DNA from: Moraxellaceae bacterium
GTDB lineage: Bacteria; Pseudomonadota; Gammaproteobacteria; Pseudomonadales; Moraxellaceae
NCBI GenBank assembly: GCA_030684415.1
Contig: JAUXNL010000165.1
Coordinates: 1-5,226, forward strand
Length of the DNA stretch: 5,226 nucleotides
Direction: 5' to 3'
Shown: piece by piece, positions 1 through 4,246 of the stretch
Layout of the letters: each line of letters starts with the position of its first letter
How positions within the stretch are numbered: the stretch's first letter is position 1
Program-made: the position numbers and the translations under genes
The notes under the pieces: model-generated
Seen by the model: only the letters and a program-made list of their open reading frames with translations
Database searches by the model: none
Told to the model about the DNA's origin: nothing

Positions 1-1
1 G

Positions 2-703
2 GTGGGCTCCATTCCCAGCTACACCCATCTGCGCGATGTGATTGACCTGCTGGCGGACCCGCGCCTCGGCCCCAGCATGGTCAGCGGCAACTATGAAGTT
101 GTTGGCGCCGTGCCCATCGGCGCGGGCTATTTCTTCGTCAACGACCGCAGTATCAATAACTTAAGCAAAGCGGCCGGCAAGCGCTTCGCGGTCTTCGACT
201 GGGACAAGTCGCAGGCCGAGATGATCCGCATGATCGGCGCCCAGCCGGTATCGGCCGATGTCACCACCTTTGCCGGCAAGTTCAACAATGGTCAGGTCGA
301 CATCGTGGTCGCGCCCATCTACGCCTACAAACCCATGGAGCTTTACAAGGGCCTCGGCAAGAACGGCGGCATCGCGCGCTTTCCCGTCATCCAGATCACC
401 TTCCAGATAGTGGTGCACAAAGACAAGTTTCCGGCGGGCTTTGGCCAGAAGAGCCGGGAGTATGTGTCGCGCCAGGTGCCGCGTTTCTTCGGGCTGATCC
501 GCAATACCGAGCGCGAGGTGGAGTCGAAGTATTGGCTGGGCGTGCCCCTCGAAGAGCGTGATGGCTATGCGAGTGTGATGCGGGAAATGCGCATTCACCT
601 GACCAAGGCGGGCTACTACGAACCGCGCATGATGAGTCTGCTCAAACGCGTGCGCTGCAAGCGCGAGCCCGGCGATGCAGAGTGCGCGCTCAAGGATGAG
701 TAA
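2..703 (+). CDS. Putative periplasmic solute-binding protein, DUF6091-like (3' part)
   Basis: The frame is open from the window edge to TAA at 701-703, so the 5' end, including any signal peptide, is missing. The GTG at 2-4 is probably an internal valine, not a start. The visible 233 residues look like the second part of a TRAP/DctP-like periplasmic binding protein: FVNDRSINNLSKAAGKRFAVFD (in the first 70 residues) is typical of the 'set of conserved steps then hinge' region, followed by AGKFNNGQVDIVVAPIYAY and MELYKGLGKNGGI. The C-terminus carries two cysteines, C219 and C228 of the visible part, in RCKREPGDAEC, which may form a disulfide. From memory this matches DUF6091 'putative solute-binding' proteins of gammaproteobacteria; the ligand is unknown. 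No partner transporter gene follows it: the next plus-strand gene is unrelated and 214 nt away. The family call is fairly good, the function is not established. Confidence 0.75.
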   Translation: MGSIPSYTHLRDVIDLLADPRLGPSMVSGNYEVVGAVPIGAGYFFVNDRSINNLSKAAGKRFAVFDWDKSQAEMIRMIGAQPVSADVTTFAGKFNNGQVDIVVAPIYAYKPMELYKGLGKNGGIARFPVIQITFQIVVHKDKFPAGFGQKSREYVSRQVPRFFGLIRNTEREVESKYWLGVPLEERDGYASVMREMRIHLTKAGYYEPRMMSLLKRVRCKREPGDAECALKDE

Positions 704-759
704 GCGCCAGCGTTTTTGCCTGGTGCTGATGGGCAGGGTGCAGAGGTGTGGTCATTGCG

Positions 760-805
760 ATTGGACGAGGCCTGCAAGTCACATTGACGAGGCCCGCGAG
801 TAACA
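760..805. repeat. Imperfect 23-bp tandem repeat
   Basis: Two adjacent copies are visible: 760-782 (ATTGGACGAGGCCTGCAAGT then CAC) and 783-805 (ATTGACGAGGCCCGCGAGTA then ACA). They share ATTG, ACGAGGCC, GC and AGT, with one single-base indel. The second copy supplies the TTGACG of the putative promoter. It could be a duplicated operator or a chance local duplication; nothing in the sequence decides. Confidence 0.6.
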
Positions 806-813
806 GCTAGCAT
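784..813 (+). promoter_or_regulatory. Putative sigma70 promoter for the NYN gene
   Basis: TTGACG at 784-789 matches the -35 consensus in 5 of 6 positions. TAGCAT at 808-813 matches the -10 consensus in 4 of 6, with an 18-nt spacer. Transcription would start near 820 and leave a leader of about 100 nt before the TTG start at 918. That leader contains the terminator-like hairpin at 870-895. Predicted by eye only. Confidence 0.4.
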
Positions 814-869
814 CCACCCTAACAACTAACCCATTGCCCGTCGCATTCAGTTGCGTCTGACTTTGGGGG

Positions 870-895
870 AAAAAGCCGGCGTAAGCCGGTTTTTT
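870..895 (+). terminator. Rho-independent terminator, GUAA tetraloop, bidirectional
   Basis: CCGGC at 876-880 pairs with GCCGG at 885-889 around a GTAA loop (a GNRA tetraloop). The stem continues through a G-U pair and five A-U pairs, from AAAAAG at 870-875 and TTTTTT at 890-895. The U tract on the plus strand and the A tract on the other side make it usable in both directions. It is the first good terminator after the gene ending at 703, but it also lies in the presumed leader of the NYN gene, 22 nt before its start codon. Confidence 0.75.
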
Positions 896-902
896 CATTT
901 CC

Positions 903-908
903 AGGGAG
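903..908 (+). promoter_or_regulatory. Ribosome binding site that supports the TTG start
   Basis: AGGGAG at 903-908 lies 9 nt before the TTG at 918-920. No ATG or GTG near this point lies in frame ahead of the conserved IVYVDGYN strand, and the first residues after TTG (KTIVYVDG) are where NYN proteins normally begin. The TTG is therefore the best start. Confidence 0.65.
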
Positions 909-917
909 TGGAATCAG

Positions 918-1604
918 TTGAAGACAATCGTCTATGTTGACGGATACAACTTTTACTATGGCTGCCTCAAGGGCACCCCCCACAAGTGGCTGGACATCGT
1001 TCACCTCTTCCAGAAGCACATCCTGCCGTCTTCCTCCTTTGGCGTTTCCTCAGAGCTCGTGAAGCTCAACTATTTCACTGCCGACATTCTGGAGCGAGCC
1101 GCTCGTAGCCCGGACTCCGTCTCCAGTCAGATGAAATACCTTCGTGCACTTGGCCTGACATACCCGACACGGGTCCAGATTCATAAGGGCTTCTACACGC
1201 TTCTTCCAATGAAGGCTCATGTCATGGACTCAGGCGACGAAAAAAAGCGCCTGCGGGATTCGCCAGAAGTACTGGTCTGGAAGATGGAAGAAAAACAGTC
1301 GGATGTGCGTCTTGCTCTGGAGGTATTCCAGGACGCCATGACAGGTGTCGCCGACCAGATCGTGATCTGTTCGAATGACACCGACATCGCGCCGGCACTG
1401 GAAAAGCTCCGTGCGCATCGACCGCACATCAAGATTGGCTTGGTGGTTCCCACCCGTGACGCAGTGCGGCGTCCGAATAAAGACATGGCCCATTTGGCAG
1501 ATTGGGTCCGTACCCATATCCGGAACGAGGAGCTGGCCGACAGCCAGTACCCGAACTTCATCCCTGCCAAGCGGAAAGGAGTGACGAAGCCAGCGTCTTG
1601 GTGA
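918..1604 (+). CDS. NYN-domain (PIN-like) protein, predicted RNase
   Basis: This 228-residue protein is a single NYN domain, a PIN/FLAP-like nuclease fold expected to cut RNA using metal-bound acidic residues. The acidic positions are visible: D8 in IVYVDGYNFYYG, D129 in EEKQSDVRLALEVF, and D154 and D156 in VICSNDTDIAPAL, followed by the strand IKIGLVVPT (171-179). The full acidic set suggests an active enzyme, but the substrate is unknown. No signal peptide or membrane segment is present, so it should be cytoplasmic. It starts with TTG. GC is about 56% by hand count, lower than the genes on either side, and it stands alone between a terminator and a convergent operon, which would fit recent acquisition. 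Homologues in databases sometimes carry the name HspA (6-hydroxy-3-succinoylpyridine hydroxylase); I see no basis for that activity here. Some NYN proteins act with toxin-antitoxin or defence genes, but no partner is visible. Confidence 0.85.
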   Translation: MKTIVYVDGYNFYYGCLKGTPHKWLDIVHLFQKHILPSSSFGVSSELVKLNYFTADILERAARSPDSVSSQMKYLRALGLTYPTRVQIHKGFYTLLPMKAHVMDSGDEKKRLRDSPEVLVWKMEEKQSDVRLALEVFQDAMTGVADQIVICSNDTDIAPALEKLRAHRPHIKIGLVVPTRDAVRRPNKDMAHLADWVRTHIRNEELADSQYPNFIPAKRKGVTKPASW

Positions 1605-1682
1605 AGCTCGCTGCGCGTAAAGCTGCCGTTGGGTGTCCGCACGCTGTCGTGCCATTGAGTCAGGTCTTTACTCTCGCCATAT

Positions 1683-1711
1683 GAAGAAGCCCGGACTGGC
1701 CGGGCCTCTTC
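1683..1711. terminator. Convergent-gene hairpin, possible bidirectional terminator
   Basis: GAAGA (1683-1687) and GCCCGG (1689-1694) pair with CCGGGC (1700-1705) and TCTTC (1707-1711), with one internal A/C mismatch and an ACTGG loop. It lies between the stop of the NYN gene at 1604 and the stop of the convergent DUF4198 gene at 1733, the expected place for a shared terminator. Neither side has a clear U tract, so efficiency is uncertain. The rest of 1605-1732 shows nothing else I can support. Confidence 0.55.
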
Positions 1712-1732
1712 AGGGGGCAATAGTGCCGCCGC

Positions 1733-2557
1733 TCAGTCGGGTAGCACTTCGAAGGTAGCCACGTACAGCCCGGTGCGCTTGGTGGCAGGGGCGGGCGCCT
1801 TGTCGTCTTCGTAGCTGGCTTCCAGCCAGTAGGTGCCGGCGGCCGGCCAACTGACGCTGACGCGGCCGTCTTTGTCGGCGGTCAGCTCGATCATGGCTTC
1901 GTCGTTGCGATAGCGGCGTGCGCCAGGCACTAGCTCGATTTTCGCGCCTGCTGCTGGCTGGCCGTCGATCAGGAAACGGAAAACGGCGGGCTCACCCGCC
2001 ACCAGATCGTTGGGGTGCGTGACGGGCACCATCTCCAGCCCGCTACCGGTGGGCGTGAGCGCGCTCGGCTTGCCGCGAGTGACAAAGGTTTCGATGCGGC
2101 GCGAAGACTGGCTGACGTTGAGCTTGTCGGCCTTGGCCGGCACTTCCTTCGCAAACGCTTCTGGCGTGGCCTGCACGCCGCGTGGCGGCCAGGATTTACG
2201 TTGGCCGTTTTCTTCCCAACGTGCGTTCAGGCCGCTGCTGGCGACAAACACTTTCCAGGTGCCGGGCTGGGTGAGCTGCACATCGAAGCTGGTGCGCAGG
2301 CGGCCGGTAGTGGCGTTCTGCACCGGCGTCACGCTGCCATCCGGCGCCATGACACGGAGGTTCTCGACGGGCATGCCGCGATGGTCGGCGTGGAAGATGT
2401 CGTTGGAGGAGGCGGCATCGAAGCTGGTCCACGGCGATTCGCCGGCGAGCACCGAGCTGGTCGGCAGGATCCAACTGCGGTGGGCCTCGGCCGGCAGGGG
2501 CAGGGCCAGGCAAATCCCTAAGGCAAACATGGCAATCAGTGGCGGCAGGTTTTTCAT
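1733..2557 (-). CDS. DUF4198 periplasmic protein
   Basis: With a start at 2557 the protein has 274 residues. Residues 1-25 form a Sec signal peptide: MKN, then a hydrophobic stretch (LIAMFALGICLALPL), and an AEA cleavage site giving a mature N-terminus of HRSWILP. The AHxxW start, the FHADHRGMP segment (55-63) and the C-terminal beta-rich part (VAGEPAVFRFLIDGQPAAGA to GTYWLEASYEDD, about 187-252) fit DUF4198, a NikM-like family of secreted beta-sandwich proteins often encoded beside metal transport genes. Start choice: ATG 2557 has GGAG at 2564-2567 with a 6-nt gap; an in-frame ATG at 2569 has its own GGAG at 2575-2578 and would add MENL. Both give a secreted protein; the frame is open further, to 2740, but that would bury the signal peptide. 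It is the last visible gene of the minus-strand cluster, 101 nt after DUF2271. The molecular role is unknown; metal binding or scaffolding is inference. Confidence 0.85.
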   Translation of the reverse strand: MKNLPPLIAMFALGICLALPLPAEAHRSWILPTSSVLAGESPWTSFDAASSNDIFHADHRGMPVENLRVMAPDGSVTPVQNATTGRLRTSFDVQLTQPGTWKVFVASSGLNARWEENGQRKSWPPRGVQATPEAFAKEVPAKADKLNVSQSSRRIETFVTRGKPSALTPTGSGLEMVPVTHPNDLVAGEPAVFRFLIDGQPAAGAKIELVPGARRYRNDEAMIELTADKDGRVSVSWPAAGTYWLEASYEDDKAPAPATKRTGLYVATFEVLPD

Positions 2558-2578
2558 CAGGTTCTCCATAAAGGCTCC

Positions 2579-2598
2579 ATGTGGTGTCGGCACCACGT
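2579..2598 (-). promoter_or_regulatory. Hairpin just before the DUF4198 gene
   Basis: GTGGTG (2581-2586) and CACCAC (2591-2596) pair around a 4-nt loop, extended by a G-U and an A-U pair to 8 bp. On the minus strand it ends about 10 nt before the ATG at 2569. Further upstream in the same 101-nt spacer is a perfect 12-bp palindrome, CCCAGCGCTGGG (2627-2638). A short direct repeat, GGCTTGAG, occurs at 2650-2657 and 2663-2670 and straddles the DUF2271 stop. No U tract follows, so these look more like mRNA processing or translation-control structures than terminators. Confidence 0.4.
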
Positions 2599-2658
2599 TC
2601 AGGGCATCGGTCAGGCGCGGTGAGCGCCCAGCGCTGGGGTTCAACACAAGGCTTGAGC

Positions 2659-3177
2659 TCAGGGCTTGAGACCGAGGCGGACGTTGCCCAGCTCGGTCTT
2701 GCCGGTGGTCTTCTGGCTCACCGGTTTTTTCGGGGGCCAACTGAAGGGCAGGGTCACGCGCTCCAGCCCACCCACTTCACGAGCGGCTTCGACCACCAAG
2801 CGGTAGTGACCGGCCGGCAGATCGCCCAGCGGCGCCTTGCCTGACGTGAAAGTGAGCGTGTACTCACCGGGGGCGCGCGTGGCACCGGTGATGCCGTCCG
2901 CCGGCATCGTCATTTCGCGGCCACCCCGGCGCCACCATTGCCGCAGGTCTTTGAGCCATTTCTGGCCTTCGCCCTCGGCGCCGCCTTTCTGGGTCTGGTA
3001 CCAGACGGCGAGCTGGGCAGCGACGCTGTTGTCCTCACGCTCGACCCAGGCGGCCACATAAGGCTTGTGGTACTCGGCCACGTTCAGCGTGGGCACGTTG
3101 ATGGTGACCGCCAGATCCGCCGCCAGTGCCGGGGTGGCCACCAGCAGGGCTGGCAGCAAAACGTGTTGCAAACGCAT
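2659..3177 (-). CDS. DUF2271 periplasmic protein with ApbE-type flavinylation motif
   Basis: Starting at ATG 3177 the protein has 172 residues. AGGAG at 3184-3188 lies 6 nt upstream. Residues 1-19 (MRLQHVLLPALLVATPALA) are a clean signal peptide with ALA cleavage; a longer in-frame GTG start at 3249 would bury it. The mature part shows DUF2271 features: beta strand DLAVTINVPTL, YHKPYVAAWVERED (36-49), LAVWYQ, KWLKDLRQWWRRGG (73-86), then DGITGAT at 94-100, APGEYTLTF, and LPAGHYRLVVEAAREVGG (120-137). DGITGAT fits the Dxx(S/T)GA(S/T) signature at which ApbE attaches FMN to the last threonine, here T100. I recall DUF2271 being linked to extracytosolic flavinylation clusters; that should be checked. 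Between a TonB receptor/PepSY pair and DUF4198, the likely role is electron transfer in the periplasm, perhaps to ferric siderophore. No apbE is in the window. Confidence 0.88.
   Translation of the reverse strand: MRLQHVLLPALLVATPALAADLAVTINVPTLNVAEYHKPYVAAWVEREDNSVAAQLAVWYQTQKGGAEGEGQKWLKDLRQWWRRGGREMTMPADGITGATRAPGEYTLTFTSGKAPLGDLPAGHYRLVVEAAREVGGLERVTLPFSWPPKKPVSQKTTGKTELGNVRLGLKP
2878..2898 (-). other. Flavinylation motif DGITGAT in DUF2271
   Basis: The seven codons read D94, G95, I96, T97, G98, A99 and T100. This matches the ApbE recognition pattern found in NqrB, NqrC and RnfG-type proteins, where FMN is joined to the final Thr or Ser through a phosphoester bond. The motif lies in the exported part of the protein, where ApbE acts. 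Attachment here is inferred from the motif only. Confidence 0.65.
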
Positions 3178-3194
3178 TTCCCTCTCCTTTGATG

Positions 3195-3326
3195 CTAAGG
3201 GCCGGCCCGGCGGGCCATCCCCGATGTGTCGGTGGTGCTCTGAAACCACAGCAGGCCGCTGTGGTCGATGTGCCGGTGTGAGCCTGCGTACACCTCGATG
3301 CCGCTGCCTCCGTGCATCAAGGCCAT
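3195..3326 (-). CDS. Possible small protein of 43 residues upstream of DUF2271
   Basis: An ATG at 3326 opens a 43-codon frame ending in TAG at 3195-3197, only 17 nt before the DUF2271 ATG, with the DUF2271 ribosome binding site between them. Hand-counted GC by codon position is about 60%, 56% and 86%, the pattern expected of real coding sequence in a high-GC genome. The middle reads EVYAGSHRHIDHSGLLWFQS, rich in histidine; no signal peptide or membrane helix is seen. The upstream ribosome binding site is weak (AGCAGAA). An internal ATG at 3314 is an alternative start. The frame stays open upstream into the inverted-repeat element, so this could also be the tail of a gene damaged by that repeat. 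I recognise no family, and chance cannot be excluded. Confidence 0.35.
   Translation of the reverse strand: MALMHGGSGIEVYAGSHRHIDHSGLLWFQSTTDTSGMARRAGP
3245..3265. repeat. Perfect 8-bp hairpin flanked by a 13-nt direct repeat
   Basis: ACCACAGC (3245-3252) pairs perfectly with GCTGTGGT (3258-3265) around AGGCC. On either side is a near-identical 13-mer: CGATGTGTCGGTG at 3222-3234 and CGATGTGCCGGTG at 3266-3278. There is no U tract. It overlaps the possible small ORF, so it may be coding sequence by coincidence, or an RNA element in the leader of DUF2271. Confidence 0.45.
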
Positions 3327-3354
3327 TTCTGCTGAGGCGCTAGGTCCTCGCCTG

Positions 3355-3497
3355 CGTCCCGCAGGAAGTACCCTTGGGGTGCGCGGGGACGACGACCGCT
3401 CTGAGGCGGATGAGCAGGCTCGGAGTCACTGGGTACTTTCTGCGGGGCGAGCGTCGCGCAGACTCGTCGTCCCCGCCTACGCGGGGACCCAGTGACT
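3355..3497. repeat. REP-like composite of nested inverted repeats
   Basis: Several complementary segments interleave. (1) 3355-3373 pairs with 3431-3449 over 19 bp, including two G-U pairs (core GCAGGAAGTACCC with GGGTACTTTCTGC). (2) CGGGGACGACGA at 3384-3395 is the exact reverse complement of 3464-3475. (3) GTCCCCGC at 3469-3476 and GCGGGGAC at 3481-3488 form a perfect 8-bp hairpin with loop CTAC. (4) AGTCACTGGG at 3424-3433 is the exact complement of CCCAGTGACT at 3488-3497. CCCCGC-loop-GCGGGGACCCAGTGAC is the kind of dispersed proteobacterial repeat whose translated frames read like VPAYAGTQ. It fills most of the gap between the PepSY-like gene and the small ORF/DUF2271. The remainder of that gap, 3498-3570, shows no gene or clear signal. 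Confidence 0.75.
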
Positions 3498-3570
3498 TGG
3501 GCCTGCTGCACAGCGCTTTGCTCAGCGACACCCACTCCTGCCATCCGCAACACGGCGCTTCACAACCGCT

Positions 3571-4224
3571 TCAATGAATGAACAACAGCACCAGCAGCAG
3601 TGGCGCCAGCAGGCCCATGCCCACGACCGGCCAGGTCATGCGCCGGTGGCCGGCATGCAACTGCAGCAACAGCAACCCACTCAGGCAGAACACCAGCGTC
3701 GCAATCGCAAACCCGTCGATAAACCACGACCACGCCGTACCGGTATTGCGCCCCTTGTGCAGATCGTTCAGGTAAGACACCAGGCCGCGCCGGGTGACTT
3801 CGTACTCCACGGCGCCGTTTTGCCGGTCGATGCTGAGCCAGGCATCGCCCCCCGGGCGTGGCAGGGCGAGATACATCTCGTCCGCCGACCATTCCGCCGG
3901 ACGATCACCCACGGCCACCTGTAGCGCGCCGTCCTCAAGCCATGCCTGCAAGGCCGCCGGCAGCGGCGCACTGCCGTCCTCCGGCGCATCGGCCAGCGCG
4001 GTCAGCAGGCTGGGCGGCAGCACGGCCACCTGCCGCTGCACCGTGGGCGTGGCCTCGATGCTGGCCGCGTGGTTCAGCGTGATGCCGGTAACGGCAAAGA
4101 GCAGCATGCCGATGAGGCAGAGCGCCGAGCTGATCCAGTGCCACTGGTGCAACTGCTTCATCCACAGGGCACGGCGGCGTTTGTTCCGGTGCTGCTGCTC
4201 GGGGGTCAAGGCGGCTGGCGACAT
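3571..4224 (-). CDS. PepSY-associated TM helix protein, likely inner-membrane electron carrier
   Basis: The 217-residue protein has a basic N-terminus (NKRRR, 14-18) and three membrane helices: about 30-51 (ISSALCLIGMLLFAVTGITL), 165-189 (SWFIDGFAIATLVFCLSGLL) and 198-216. A periplasmic domain of about 110 residues lies between helices 1 and 2. Positive residues near 14-18 and 194-195 put the N-terminus in the cytoplasm. The motifs QLHQWHW before helix 1, TLNHA after it, and LNDLHKGRNTG before helix 2 are typical of the PepSY-associated TM family. H26/H29 with H190/H193 at the cytoplasmic face, and H52 with H156 at the periplasmic face, could bind haem. Larger PepSY proteins such as FoxB and FpvG reduce ferric siderophores; a similar role here is inference. 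ATG 4224 has GGAG at 4232-4235, inside the 22-nt gap after the receptor stop, so the two genes are probably cotranscribed. Confidence 0.88.
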   Translation of the reverse strand: MSPAALTPEQQHRNKRRRALWMKQLHQWHWISSALCLIGMLLFAVTGITLNHAASIEATPTVQRQVAVLPPSLLTALADAPEDGSAPLPAALQAWLEDGALQVAVGDRPAEWSADEMYLALPRPGGDAWLSIDRQNGAVEYEVTRRGLVSYLNDLHKGRNTGTAWSWFIDGFAIATLVFCLSGLLLLQLHAGHRRMTWPVVGMGLLAPLLLVLLFIH

Positions 4225-4246
4225 CGGCGGGCTCCGTCCTGCGCAC

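Noticed and set aside
703..727. Stem AGCGCCAG/CTGGTGCT right after the first gene as its terminator
   Set aside because: The T run is in the loop, not after the stem, and one pair is G-U. The hairpin at 870-895 is far more convincing.
1601..1684. Short plus-strand frame starting with GTG that overlaps the NYN stop
   Set aside because: Only 27 codons, no ribosome binding site at a useful distance and no recognisable product.
1217..1720. Minus-strand open frames of 141-167 codons
   Set aside because: They are antisense to the NYN gene, which holds the full catalytic pattern.
2010..2669. Plus-strand open frames of up to 219 codons
   Set aside because: They are antisense to the DUF4198 gene, whose signal peptide and domain pattern are clear.
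1733..2740. Longer form of the DUF4198 protein starting at 2740
   Set aside because: It would overlap the end of DUF2271 and place about 60 polar residues ahead of an obvious signal peptide.
2659..3249. Longer form of the DUF2271 protein starting at GTG 3249
   Set aside because: It would add 24 residues ahead of the signal peptide and ignore the strong AGGAG at 3184-3188.
3178..3570. Fur box or strong promoter for DUF2271
   Set aside because: I found no AT-rich inverted repeat resembling a Fur site and no convincing -35/-10 pair on the minus strand here. Readthrough from the receptor is the simpler assumption.
3268..3577. Several open frames on both strands across the inverted repeats
   Set aside because: Their peptides (such as VPAYAGTQ or VTGSPRRRG) are typical by-products of this repeat type, with no start signals.
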